Below are positions 50,282 through 58,356 of a DNA stretch of 64,000 nucleotides, piece by piece (the first letter of the stretch is position 1; the number at the start of each line of letters is the position of its first letter). Made by a program: the position numbers and the translations under genes. The DNA comes from Alistipes sp. (GTDB lineage: Bacteria > Bacteroidota > Bacteroidia > Bacteroidales > Rikenellaceae): the NCBI GenBank assembly GCA_021201825.1, contig JAJQED010000041.1, positions 62,001 through 126,000 on the forward strand, read 5' to 3'. Under the pieces are notes generated by a model. The model saw nothing but the letters and a program-made list of their open reading frames with translations, was not told where the DNA came from and searched no databases.

Positions 50282-51646
50282 TTATTTGGGGGTTCCCGGA
50301 ACGGGAACGGTATATTTGCTCATATCCTGATTGACCAGGGCCAGATCGTCCGGCAGGAATTTCATCTGTGCCGCGCTTATTTCGTCCCATTCCACCGTAG
50401 CACCGGTATATGCCGCTTCACGTCCCATGATCCCTGCAAGCGACGAAATAGCAGTCTCCTCGGCCTGGTTAATAGGGTCGCCGCTGCGGATATGGTTAAC
50501 CCAGTTCACGTGTTCCAGCACATAGGGATTGAACTGCGAATGGTTCTTCTCGTCCTCAAACCGATGGTATTCCCACAGGATATTGTCGTTGAGGTCCCTG
50601 ATGATCGAATAGTCGCCGTCACCTTCCCAGTACCCTTTGGTACCCTGCACCCGCTCGCCGACCTTGCCCGAGCATCCGTCGATCTGCCGGCACATACTGT
50701 GCAGGTGTACGCCGTTCTCGAATTCGAAATCTATGCTGAAATTGTCGTACGTATCGCCCGTAACGCGCCTCTGGCGGCTTCCGACCCCTGTGGCCTTGAT
50801 AGGCCTCATGCCGGAAAACCAAAGGAATACGTCGATATTGTGAACGTGCTGTTCCACAATATGGTCGCCTGCGAGCCATTTCCAGTTCACCCAGTCACGT
50901 ATCATCCATTCCGTATCGGTCCATCCCGGCTGTTTGGTCCAGTACCAGAGCTGGGCCTGGTTCCAGTAAACGTTACCGCCGGTAATCTCGCCTATCATCC
51001 CGTCCTGAACCCGTTTGAAAGCCTCAAGATATGAACGCTGGTGGTGCCGCTGGGTACCGGTGATAACGCTAAGGTTTTTAGCAGCGGCCTGCTTGGCCGT
51101 GGCCATGATGGTACGGTAACCGTCCGAATCCACGGCGATCGGTTTTTCGAGGAACGAATGTTTCCCCTTTTCGGTGGCATACCGGAACTCCTCGGACCGG
51201 AAAACGGGCGGTGTACAGAACAATATCATGTCCACATCCGAATCCACCACTTTCTTGTAAGCGTCGAACCCGAGGAAACAATTTTCCTCTGGCACGGCCA
51301 AGCCCTTTTCTTCGAGCCATTCCCTCACGCCATTGAGCCTGTCGGGAAAGAGGTCCCCGAGGGCGGTGACCTGTATATTGTCAGCGGCTTCGAGCAGGTT
51401 CTCCAGTGCTCCTCGGCCACGCCCGCCGCACCCGACAAGTGCGGCTTTCAACGGCCGTCCGTCATGGGCCTTGTCCGTCAGGTCCGGAAAATAATATTCA
51501 CCGGGTTTGCGCAAGGGAGTGTTCTTGGAGCTCTTGCCGTCCGTGCAGGAGACGAGCATTTGCGGAACACCCAGGGCGGCCATTCCGCCGGCCATTGCCG
51601 AGTAGGATAGGAACTTGCGCCTACTCATCGTCGCTTTCTTTTTCAT
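50282..51646 (-). CDS. Tat-exported Gfo/Idh/MocA family oxidoreductase
   Basis: A 454-residue periplasmic oxidoreductase. The start at 51646 gives a twin-arginine signal (MSRRKFLSYSAMAGGMAALG, ending VSCTDG); earlier ATGs in the frame do not. The Rossmann motif is LVGCGGRGRGALENL near residue 77, EKPIAVDSDGYR is near 184, and VEQHVHNIDVFLWFSG holds the conserved histidines. Exported members probably carry their NAD cofactor tightly bound. It is probably the glycoside 3-dehydrogenase of the operon, with the membrane cytochrome encoded just upstream as a possible electron outlet (inference). Confidence 0.85.
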   Translation of the reverse strand: MKKKATMSRRKFLSYSAMAGGMAALGVPQMLVSCTDGKSSKNTPLRKPGEYYFPDLTDKAHDGRPLKAALVGCGGRGRGALENLLEAADNIQVTALGDLFPDRLNGVREWLEEKGLAVPEENCFLGFDAYKKVVDSDVDMILFCTPPVFRSEEFRYATEKGKHSFLEKPIAVDSDGYRTIMATAKQAAAKNLSVITGTQRHHQRSYLEAFKRVQDGMIGEITGGNVYWNQAQLWYWTKQPGWTDTEWMIRDWVNWKWLAGDHIVEQHVHNIDVFLWFSGMRPIKATGVGSRQRRVTGDTYDNFSIDFEFENGVHLHSMCRQIDGCSGKVGERVQGTKGYWEGDGDYSIIRDLNDNILWEYHRFEDEKNHSQFNPYVLEHVNWVNHIRSGDPINQAEETAISSLAGIMGREAAYTGATVEWDEISAAQMKFLPDDLALVNQDMSKYTVPVPGTPK

Positions 51647-51690
51647 TTCTTCGGTCTGTTGAGGTTTATAATAGTTTGCGTTTGCTTTGG

Positions 51691-53238
51691 TTAGTCGGCC
51701 CTTATCTCTTCCGGTACGTCGCATACGACCCGGAAACCTATCCCCTTTATGTCGGAATACCACCAGATGCTTTTGGGCTGTTGCGGGTCGGTGCGCAGCC
51801 ACCGTTCATGGTCTGTCGGGCGGCGCGAAGCCGAGCGTACGTCCGCCGCATCGTCCGAATACATACCTCCCCGCACCACATATTCAGTGCCGCTCTCGGG
51901 ACCTTTCGGGTCTACGGCCCCGTCCGGCAGCCGTGCGAACGCATCCTCCGAATAGTAATCGGCCGTGTATTCCATTACGTTACCCAGCATGTTCTTAAGC
52001 CCGAACGGATTGGGATGAACTTTGGATGGCTCCTGAGTACGGTTACGGCTGTTCTTTTCGTAGATCACATAGCTGTTGATAACCGCCGTATCGGCCTTGA
52101 AGATAGCCCTGCCGAACTTGCGGTCGGAGAATTTTTTCGGGTTGCCCTCGAAGAAATAGGGGGTTTCCGTCCCGCCCCGTGCCGCGTATTCCCATTCGGC
52201 CTCGGTGGGAAGCCGGTAATTCTTGCCTGTTTTCATCGACAGCCATTTGCAGTAGATCTCGGCGGCGTAGTGGGTCATTGTGATGGCCGGACGGGTCCCT
52301 CCGCCCCAACCCTGTTCAGGGTTGCCGAATGGCGCCGTAGGACCGCTCACGGCGTCAATATCGTCCCGGCTGTTATAAGCCATTACCTCCGCCGGCACGA
52401 TACGGCCCTCGGTCATGGTTTCGGCAAGGAATGCCCAGTATTCGTTCCATGTAACCTCGACCTCTGCCATAAAGAACGGCGACACGGATACCCGTTTTTG
52501 CGGATGCTCGTTATCCTGCGAATAGGCCTCCTTGTCCGGGCTGCCGATAGTGAACGTCCCGCCGGGGATCGCTTTCATCTCGAACGAGACGCCGGTCCCG
52601 GGAATGAATTCCGTATAACTTTCGAAAGAGGTGATCGTAGCGGCCTCCTCGAAGATTTCGGTGGGCCCGGATTGTGCCATTCCGGGAATGCCGGTCATCC
52701 GGGAGTGGGAATAATCCGGATTGTAATGGCCCACGTCCAGGTGGCAACTGATACACTGCAGGTTGAGTTTCTCGTGGTTGTCTTCGTAATAGAGGTGGGC
52801 CGTGATCCCGTCGTCGGAAATCCCCTCGGGGAACAACTGGACATGGCACTCCATGCACGAACTGTTGAACACGATCCGCTGTGCATATTCCAGCTCTTTC
52901 TTGGAATCCCAGTCTATCTTTTCGGTGTCCTTAATAATGTAAGACCAGACATCGTGGATACCGAGTTTGGTTTTATGGTAAAAATGGTTGAAAGAGCCCT
53001 TCGGAGGCAAATGGCAATCCACGCACGAGGTTTTCACCCCGCTTCGGTTATTGTAATGCGATGAAAGCCGCCAGCTTTTTTCGGCATGGGGATGCGCATG
53101 GCAGGCCATGCAAGAAGAGTCTTTCGAGCTGTTTACGTAGACATAATTGACAGAAACAGTTGCCAGAACACCGATGACTATCCCGAGGAAAACCACGAGC
53201 AGGAATTTCTTCCGGCTCCCGCGTTTCTTTCGATTCAT
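51691..53238 (-). CDS. NapC/NrfH-like tetraheme cytochrome c fused to a SUMF1/PvdO domain
   Basis: A 515-residue membrane-anchored periplasmic protein. The N-terminal helix (about 12-35) is followed by four CxxCH heme sites at residues 43-47 (CMACH), 72-76 (CVDCH), 128-132 (CMECH) and 162-166 (CISCH), as in the NapC/NrfH quinol dehydrogenase family. From about residue 210 comes a formylglycine-generating-enzyme-like (SUMF1) domain: MKAIPGGTFTIGSPDKE, TEAEWEYAARGG, GNVMEYTADYY and VVRGGMYSDD. The cysteine pair of true FGE is not seen at the expected place, so it is more like a PvdO/EgtB-type relative. It lies directly upstream of the exported oxidoreductase. The start is ATG 53238. Confidence 0.82.
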   Translation of the reverse strand: MNRKKRGSRKKFLLVVFLGIVIGVLATVSVNYVYVNSSKDSSCMACHAHPHAEKSWRLSSHYNNRSGVKTSCVDCHLPPKGSFNHFYHKTKLGIHDVWSYIIKDTEKIDWDSKKELEYAQRIVFNSSCMECHVQLFPEGISDDGITAHLYYEDNHEKLNLQCISCHLDVGHYNPDYSHSRMTGIPGMAQSGPTEIFEEAATITSFESYTEFIPGTGVSFEMKAIPGGTFTIGSPDKEAYSQDNEHPQKRVSVSPFFMAEVEVTWNEYWAFLAETMTEGRIVPAEVMAYNSRDDIDAVSGPTAPFGNPEQGWGGGTRPAITMTHYAAEIYCKWLSMKTGKNYRLPTEAEWEYAARGGTETPYFFEGNPKKFSDRKFGRAIFKADTAVINSYVIYEKNSRNRTQEPSKVHPNPFGLKNMLGNVMEYTADYYSEDAFARLPDGAVDPKGPESGTEYVVRGGMYSDDAADVRSASRRPTDHERWLRTDPQQPKSIWWYSDIKGIGFRVVCDVPEEIRAD

Positions 53239-53308
53239 ATCGTAATTGGTTATCGCTGGCTTGGGCAAGTTCAGCAATAGTGAACGGACACAAACTTAGC
53301 GAAAATTT

Positions 53309-54280
53309 CTAAAGTTTCCGCTCGGCGACCCCCTCGAAAGTTATTTTTACTGGTATTATAAGCCCGTTCTCGTCGAATTCCATCCGGTCGATGCAAGTGG
53401 CGCGGTGGTCCCGCGCGGTCTCCTCGAGCGGTCGGCGGTGATAGAAAATATACCAGTCGTCCGTACCGGGTATATTGATCACCGAATGGTGACCCGCACT
53501 GGTGGCAACATCCGGGTCTTGCTCGAGTATCTTTCCGATTCGGTTGAACGGACCGAGCGGATTGTCCGCGATGGCATAGGCTACGCTATATCCCGGGCCG
53601 CCCCAGCCCCCCTCGGACCACATGAAATAATACTTCCCGTCCCGCTTGATCATGAACGAGCCCTCCACGTAATGTTCCGGGGTGATCTCCTTGTAAATTT
53701 CCCCGTCGTCGAACGGCACCAGACCGGTGAAATCGTCCGACAGTCTCACCACATTGCAATGGCCCCAGCCGCCGTAATACATCAGGTACTCCCCGTTCTC
53801 TTCCCATACGAACTGGTCAATAGGCTGTGCGCCGTTGACTATTTCGTTGATGAGCGGACGGCCTAAAAGGTCCTTGTACGGCCCCTCCGGCCTGTCTGCT
53901 ACCGCTACCCCGATACCGCCTATCTCGCCCTCATGCACGTCGTTCGCCCCGAAGAAAAGGTAATACTTGCCGTCCTTTTCGATATGGGCCGGCGCCCACA
54001 GGCATTTATTTGCCCATTTGACCTCCGTCGTATCTATTATCCTTTCATGCTTGACCCAGTCCACAAGGTTGTCCGAGGAGAAACAGTCCATGAATACCTG
54101 TTCCTCGTATTCGGCCGAATAGGTTGGGAAGACCCAGTAACGGTCGCCGTAAATTGCGGCATGAGGGTCGGCATACCATCCCTCGAAAATGGGATTGCCG
54201 CTGTATCGGATTTCCTTTTGTCCCTTGCAGGCCACACAAACGGCGCATGCCGCGATAAGCAGTACGATGGTTTTCTTCAT
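53309..54280 (-). CDS. GH43-like glycoside hydrolase lipoprotein
   Basis: A 323-residue five-bladed beta-propeller of the GH43/GH117 type, with a signal peptide and lipobox near residue 18 (AVCVACKG). The general pattern GNPIFEGWYADPHAAIYGDR (with the catalytic-base Asp in ADPH), the APAHIEKDGKYYLFFGAND block and YVEGSFMIKRDGKYYFMWSEG (catalytic Glu) are those of clan GH-F. The substrate could be an arabinoside, xyloside or similar. It is the first gene of the operon and has a good promoter at 54315-54345. Confidence 0.85.
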   Translation of the reverse strand: MKKTIVLLIAACAVCVACKGQKEIRYSGNPIFEGWYADPHAAIYGDRYWVFPTYSAEYEEQVFMDCFSSDNLVDWVKHERIIDTTEVKWANKCLWAPAHIEKDGKYYLFFGANDVHEGEIGGIGVAVADRPEGPYKDLLGRPLINEIVNGAQPIDQFVWEENGEYLMYYGGWGHCNVVRLSDDFTGLVPFDDGEIYKEITPEHYVEGSFMIKRDGKYYFMWSEGGWGGPGYSVAYAIADNPLGPFNRIGKILEQDPDVATSAGHHSVINIPGTDDWYIFYHRRPLEETARDHRATCIDRMEFDENGLIIPVKITFEGVAERKL

Positions 54281-54314
54281 TTTATTCCGGTTTAGCAGAT
54301 TTTTAAAAAACCCT

Positions 54315-54345
54315 TAAAAATAATTAAAATACCCCCGAAAACAAA
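54315..54345 (-). promoter_or_regulatory. promoter of the glycoside operon
   Basis: On the minus strand -33 TTTG (54342-54345), 19-bp spacer, -7 box TATTTTTA (54315-54322), one base from TAnnTTTG. No other promoter of this type was seen between 54.3 and 46.8 kb, so the six genes are probably one unit. Confidence 0.55.
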
Positions 54346-54393
54346 AATTCGGTCCACTTTCCCGGCACAATCTTTGGCAGAAGTGGCAGTGCC

Positions 54394-55686
54394 ATGGAAT
54401 ATTACCACATCGTACTGATACTCCTTGCGGTAGTCATAGCGCTCTCGGCCGTAGCGCCCAAGGTCGGTTTGCCTTACCCGATACTGTTGATCCTTGCCGG
54501 CATGGCCATAGGCTTTATTCCCCATATTAAGTACGTGCCGGTCAATCCCGATATCGTATTCCTTATCTTCCTTCCTCCTTTGCTGTATGACGCGGCCATA
54601 AACATATCGTTCCCCGGATTCAAGAAAAATATCGGTACCATCTCGATGCTGGCCGTAACGATGGTCCTGGTCACCATGACAGCCATTGCGGCCGTTGCCC
54701 ACTATTTTATACCCGGCATATCATGGCCGGTAGGGTTCGTCATAGGCGCAATTCTTTCACCGCCGGACGCCATTGCCGCGTCCGGAATCCTGCGCAATAT
54801 GAAACTCCCCGAGCGTACGTCCACCATACTCGAGGGCGAAAGCCTTATGAACGACGCCACAGCCCTGACTGTTTACCGTATCGCGCTGGGTGTCGTAGCC
54901 GGGGGCGCGTTCGTGATCTGGGAAGCCGCATTTGAATTCGTAGTGATCATAGCAGGCGGATTATTGGTAGGGTTGGGGGTGGCCTGGCTGTTCGTATGGT
55001 TCTTACAAAGGATAAAACTGCAGAGCACGGCAACCGTCAGCCTCAATATCCTGCTGCCGTTCGTCGTCTATCAGCTTGCCGAATCGATAAGTGTTTCCGG
55101 GGTGTTGGGTGTCGTGGCATTCGGTCTCTATATCTCGCGGCGGATAAGCCAGGGCTGCCTGTTCTCTACCGAGACGGTTGCCGAAGCAAAATCGGTATGG
55201 GATGTACTGATTTATCTGTTGAGCGGGCTGGTTTTTATCCTGATAGGCCTCGAATTCCCGCAGGTAGTTCACGGGATACCACGGGATACGTTCAAACACC
55301 TTATCGGGAGTTCCCTGCTGATTTTCGTCATTGCGCTTGCCGTGCGTATCCTTTTCATTTTCGAGCATAAATGGCGTACGGACCGTATCCTGATCCGCAA
55401 CAAGCGGCGGGCCCGCAAGAGTGGCCAGATGCAACAGATGCGATCGCTGGATTGGAAGAACGCCCTTGTTATCGGATGGTCGGGTATGCGCGGCATAGTA
55501 TCGGTCGCAACCGCCATCGCCCTGCCGACCATCTTCTCCGACGGGGCCAAATTCCCGCAGCGGGACAGCATCATATTCATCACGGTGACCGTTGTTATCC
55601 TCATGCTGCTTATCCAAGGGATCGGCCTGCCAATACTGATACGGATGCTCAAAATAGACACTTCGGGGGATAAACAGGAGATGTAA
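54394..55686 (+). CDS. Na+/H+ antiporter, CPA1 family
   Basis: An inner-membrane cation/proton antiporter of 430 residues with about eleven to twelve hydrophobic segments. The ion-binding motif is in GAILSPPDAIAASGILRNM near residues 120-138 and LEGESLMNDATALTVY near 146-161; the charged stretch RRISQGCLFSTETVAE and the late VIGWSGMRGIVSVATAIALP block are typical of the CPA1/NhaP group. It is a stand-alone gene and probably contributes to pH and sodium homeostasis. Confidence 0.88.
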   Translation: MEYYHIVLILLAVVIALSAVAPKVGLPYPILLILAGMAIGFIPHIKYVPVNPDIVFLIFLPPLLYDAAINISFPGFKKNIGTISMLAVTMVLVTMTAIAAVAHYFIPGISWPVGFVIGAILSPPDAIAASGILRNMKLPERTSTILEGESLMNDATALTVYRIALGVVAGGAFVIWEAAFEFVVIIAGGLLVGLGVAWLFVWFLQRIKLQSTATVSLNILLPFVVYQLAESISVSGVLGVVAFGLYISRRISQGCLFSTETVAEAKSVWDVLIYLLSGLVFILIGLEFPQVVHGIPRDTFKHLIGSSLLIFVIALAVRILFIFEHKWRTDRILIRNKRRARKSGQMQQMRSLDWKNALVIGWSGMRGIVSVATAIALPTIFSDGAKFPQRDSIIFITVTVVILMLLIQGIGLPILIRMLKIDTSGDKQEM

Positions 55687-55701
55687 AAGGCCTTTTCGCG
55701 A

Positions 55702-55709
55702 TAATTTTG
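55702..55709 (+). promoter_or_regulatory. -7 box upstream of a small gene
   Basis: TAATTTTG matches TAnnTTTG exactly and lies about 45 bases before the ATG at 55755; no TTTG at -33 was seen. Confidence 0.4.
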
Positions 55710-55754
55710 GTACCGGTATTGCGATTTTAAATATATAACTTAAAACTTTCGAAT

Positions 55755-55955
55755 ATGGGCAGGAGAGAAGAACTGGAACGGGAACTGGACGAGGCCCGCC
55801 GTCGTATCGATAATCTACCGGAGACCACGCCGCAGGAAGTAGTCAAAGCATGGCACCGGGAAGTGGACAGCATATCGTTCGAACTGAACAATCTCTATGA
55901 CGACGATAGTCCGGACGAGGATTCAAATTATTTGTCGGGATCGATAAATCCCTGA
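55755..55955 (+). CDS. small hypothetical protein
   Basis: A 66-residue, highly charged, mostly helical protein (MGRREELERELDEARRRIDN), acidic at the C-terminus (DDDSPDEDSNY). No signal peptide, no family recognised. It follows the antiporter gene by 68 bases with a -7 box between. Confidence 0.5.
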   Translation: MGRREELERELDEARRRIDNLPETTPQEVVKAWHREVDSISFELNNLYDDDSPDEDSNYLSGSINP

Positions 55956-55991
55956 ACGATCCCATACAGGTTTAAAAGTAAGCGCCAAGAA

Positions 55992-56021
55992 AAGCGACAT
56001 CCCCTCGAGGGGATGCCGCTT
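55992..56021 (-). terminator. terminator of the lipoprotein gene at 56041
   Basis: Stem AAGCG..CATCCCC / GGGGATG..CGCTT with loop TCGA (one mismatch). The minus-strand tail TTTTCTT is the better T tract; it could also stop transcription from the small gene on the plus strand. Confidence 0.55.
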
Positions 56022-56040
56022 ATAACAAACCCGCCTGTTT

Positions 56041-56367
56041 TTATTCTACCTTGAAATAAGCATCCGAATAATAAATAGTGGTCGTCCTGTCAGGGAGTAT
56101 CTGAAACGCGAGCCTTTCCGAGTCTTTTTCTAACACGTAGTTCCCGACAAGCAGGTGTTCAGTGACCGCTTTAAGGTTCTGGGTTTTGATCTCTTTCAGG
56201 ACAAAACCGGTATTGTCGAGCGAGTACAAATACAGGGTTTCCGGCAACCAGGTCCTGTTATTCTCATACCTGATCTTCAGGGTCCCGTACAAAGACGAAT
56301 CATCTTTAGAACACGAATTTAATGTTAACATCAGGCAAATTGCACAAAAAGCAAAAATGGGTTTCAT
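56041..56367 (-). CDS. small hypothetical lipoprotein
   Basis: A 108-residue protein with signal peptide and lipobox LNSC near residue 19 (FCAICLMLTLNSCSKDD). The mature part, about 90 residues, is beta-rich and reads like a single small domain (YGTLKIRYENNRTWLPETLY); I do not recognise the family. Confidence 0.55.
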   Translation of the reverse strand: MKPIFAFCAICLMLTLNSCSKDDSSLYGTLKIRYENNRTWLPETLYLYSLDNTGFVLKEIKTQNLKAVTEHLLVGNYVLEKDSERLAFQILPDRTTTIYYSDAYFKVE

Positions 56368-56466
56368 AACGTAAGTTTTAAGTTAAACTTCAAAAGGGGT
56401 TGGGTTATAAATCAAAATTAGTAAAAGTTTAAAAATATACCATGGATCCCGGGAAATAAAAATAAA

Positions 56467-56492
56467 AAAGGCAGCGGGAATTCGCTGCCTTT
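56467..56492. terminator. bidirectional terminator
   Basis: Stem AAAGGCAGCG (56467-56476) / CGCTGCCTTT (56483-56492), loop GGAATT. On the minus strand it is followed by six T, so it ends the small gene at 56517-56672. Confidence 0.75.
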
Positions 56493-56516
56493 ACTTTTTG
56501 TGCGTGATACCGTCCC

Positions 56517-56672
56517 TCAAACGCTCTCCTCGGGACGGCACAGGATCTCGGATAAACAAACGTGTAAGTACATTAATTCCGGGTCGTCCTGTACGACGTG
56601 TTCCATGACGAGTTCTTCGTCCTCATGTTCGTGCATCACCGCATCGGCTTGTGTGTTGTCAATTTTTTCCAT
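56517..56672 (-). CDS. small acidic protein, 51 residues
   Basis: A short frame starting MEKIDNTQADAVMHEHEDEE, ending at TGA 56517-56519. It is acidic and predicted helical, with two cysteines near the C-terminus (VCLSEILC). No family recognised. It lies 109 bases after the ECF sigma factor gene on the same strand and is followed at once by a strong terminator, which is the main support for calling it a gene. Confidence 0.45.
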   Translation of the reverse strand: MEKIDNTQADAVMHEHEDEELVMEHVVQDDPELMYLHVCLSEILCRPEESV

Positions 56673-56781
56673 AGGCAATAACCGGTATATAATCGCATAA
56701 AAGGTGGTTTTCGGATTTTTACGGTATTATTAATCACACTTGCTATTAATATAACGGGGATATACGGCCCGTTATTGTACG

Positions 56782-57366
56782 CTAACTCAAAATAAGCTGT
56801 TTTTCCTGCACCATTTTCCTGAGGTTTATAAGCGCGTAACGCATGCGCCCCAGGGCGGTATTGATGCTGACATTGGTTTGCTCGGCAATCTCCTTGAAAC
56901 TCAGGCCGCTGAAATAGCGCATCAGAACCACTTCCCGTTGCTCCGGCGGCAGGTGGTCCACCAGCTTGCGAACATCGTCCTGGATCTGCGAAAGAACCAG
57001 TTTGTCTTCTACGATGGCTTCCGAGAAATTCTTGTTATTGAGGATATCGTATCCGGCGTCGGTCTCGGTGACCTGGTTCTGCTGTTTTGTTTGCCGGAAG
57101 TGGTCGATCACTTGGTTATGCGCGATGCGCAATACCCATGAGAGGAACCTGCCGCTCTCGGTATAATGGCCCTCACGCAGGAACCTTACCACTTTAATAA
57201 ATGTTTCCTGAAAAATATCGTCGGCAATATCACGGTTCTTGACCATCATATTGATATAGTCGCAAACACGTTTGCGGTGACGCTCTATAAGTTCCGAGAT
57301 TGCACTTTCATTGCCCTGAAAGTAATCATTAAGCAGCTCCTGGTCGCTTAACTTCTTAGAATTCAT
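56782..57366 (-). CDS. ECF-type RNA polymerase sigma factor
   Basis: A 194-residue sigma factor with regions 2 and 4. Region 2 shows LIERHRKRVCDYINMMVKNR, DIADDIFQETFIKVVRFL and WVLRIAHNQVIDHFRQTKQQ; region 4 is LPPEQREVVLMRYFSGLSFK followed by EIAEQTNVSINTALGRMRYA. No adjacent anti-sigma factor is seen, which is common for the general ECF group of Bacteroidota. I start at ATG 57366 because AGGAG lies at the right distance; ATG 57417 is an alternative start. Confidence 0.88.
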   Translation of the reverse strand: MNSKKLSDQELLNDYFQGNESAISELIERHRKRVCDYINMMVKNRDIADDIFQETFIKVVRFLREGHYTESGRFLSWVLRIAHNQVIDHFRQTKQQNQVTETDAGYDILNNKNFSEAIVEDKLVLSQIQDDVRKLVDHLPPEQREVVLMRYFSGLSFKEIAEQTNVSINTALGRMRYALINLRKMVQEKQLILS

Positions 57367-57456
57367 ACTCTGCTCCTGCTTGGTTTGGTTTGAGTACAAG
57401 TTCTTCCCGATAGGCAATGAAGTTTTTAGAAGTGTGATTAATATACCGTTACCGCG

Positions 57457-57487
57457 CTAAGATAGCACTATATTTTCAAAAAACAAA
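57457..57487 (-). promoter_or_regulatory. promoter of the ECF sigma factor gene
   Basis: On the minus strand -33 TTTG (57484-57487), 19-bp spacer, -7 TATCTTAG (57457-57464), one base from TAnnTTTG. Confidence 0.5.
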
Positions 57488-57557
57488 ACCCCTCGCGGGA
57501 AACACCCGTCAACCACCCTGGTTTATCGGCCTATCACACGGCAATTACTATGCCGGT

Positions 57558-57600
57558 TAAAAAACAGCAGGCACCTGATCGATGGGTGCCTGCTGTTTTC
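57558..57600 (-). terminator. terminator of the exported protein gene at 57631
   Basis: Stem ACAGCAGGCACC (57564-57575) / GGTGCCTGCTGT (57585-57596). The minus-strand RNA ends in six U after the stem. Confidence 0.85.
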
Positions 57601-57630
57601 AGCCGGGCCGGAATTCCCGGAGGGGGTATG

Positions 57631-58254
57631 TCAGTCCACATATTCGACCGACCCGTCCTCGAACCCTATGAATTCCAGTTCATAATATTCCGTAACCAGG
57701 CTGCCGCTATTGATCTTTGTAGAGTTGCCCCTCTCGATGACGTTTACGGTAAATTTACGGGTGAGCTCTCCCGTTTGCTGATTTGCCCGTATACCGTATC
57801 TTCCTATGCTCCTGAATACAAGGTCGTCGGACAGGCCTTTTTTGACCGCCCGGTACTGTTTCATAATGATCTCCGGGTTTATATCGTCGATCGTCAGCCC
57901 GTATACCGATTCGTAATCCATCTCCTCGGAAGCTTTTTTCTCCTCTATATCCTTTGGACCCTGGTAATCCCCGCCGACTTTGATAACCTGGGAATATTCT
58001 TTGCCGTCGCGCCCTACCATGGAAAGGTACAGGTATTCCATATTATTTTTCAGTCTTGTGCCCTCGTTCCATGATACATCGGTCAGTTTGAAATTGTCCC
58101 AATCGAAATGTTTTTCCAGCGTAGAAACGATACGTTCGTTGGCTTTATCGCTGTCCATGGCGACCTTTACAAGCCCGGTCCATTCGATAATCTGCGGTCC
58201 GGACAGTACCACACCCAGCACGATGGCTATGGTAACAGGAATAAGTTTCTTCAT
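57631..58254 (-). CDS. exported hypothetical protein
   Basis: A 207-residue protein with an N-terminal hydrophobic segment (LIPVTIAIVLGVVLSGPQII) that may be an uncleaved anchor or a signal peptide. The rest is a soluble, charged domain with a lysine-rich stretch (DIEEKKASEEMDYESVYG) and a beta-rich C-terminus ending in YYELEFIGFEDGSVEYVD. I do not recognise a family. It is a single gene between two terminators. Confidence 0.6.
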   Translation of the reverse strand: MKKLIPVTIAIVLGVVLSGPQIIEWTGLVKVAMDSDKANERIVSTLEKHFDWDNFKLTDVSWNEGTRLKNNMEYLYLSMVGRDGKEYSQVIKVGGDYQGPKDIEEKKASEEMDYESVYGLTIDDINPEIIMKQYRAVKKGLSDDLVFRSIGRYGIRANQQTGELTRKFTVNVIERGNSTKINSGSLVTEYYELEFIGFEDGSVEYVD

Positions 58255-58301
58255 AAATCTATTTTAAGTGAATATTAGGGGTTGTGCTGCAAAATTAACA
58301 T

Positions 58302-58330
58302 AAAAAAAGCCGCACATTTTAATGTACGGC
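58302..58330 (-). terminator. terminator of the zinc-ribbon gene
   Basis: GCCG..ACATT (58309-58318) pairs with AATGT..CGGC (58321-58330). Seven A upstream on the plus strand give a U tract on the minus-strand RNA. A T-rich plus-strand side makes it potentially bidirectional. Confidence 0.7.
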
Positions 58331-58356
58331 ATTTTATTTTTTACGCGATTTCCATG

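Noticed and set aside
51406-53064. 552-codon open frame on the plus strand opposite the cytochrome-SUMF1 and oxidoreductase genes
   Set aside because: It is a shadow of strongly supported genes on the minus strand, with no recognisable motif and Arg/His-rich composition typical of antisense frames in GC-rich DNA.
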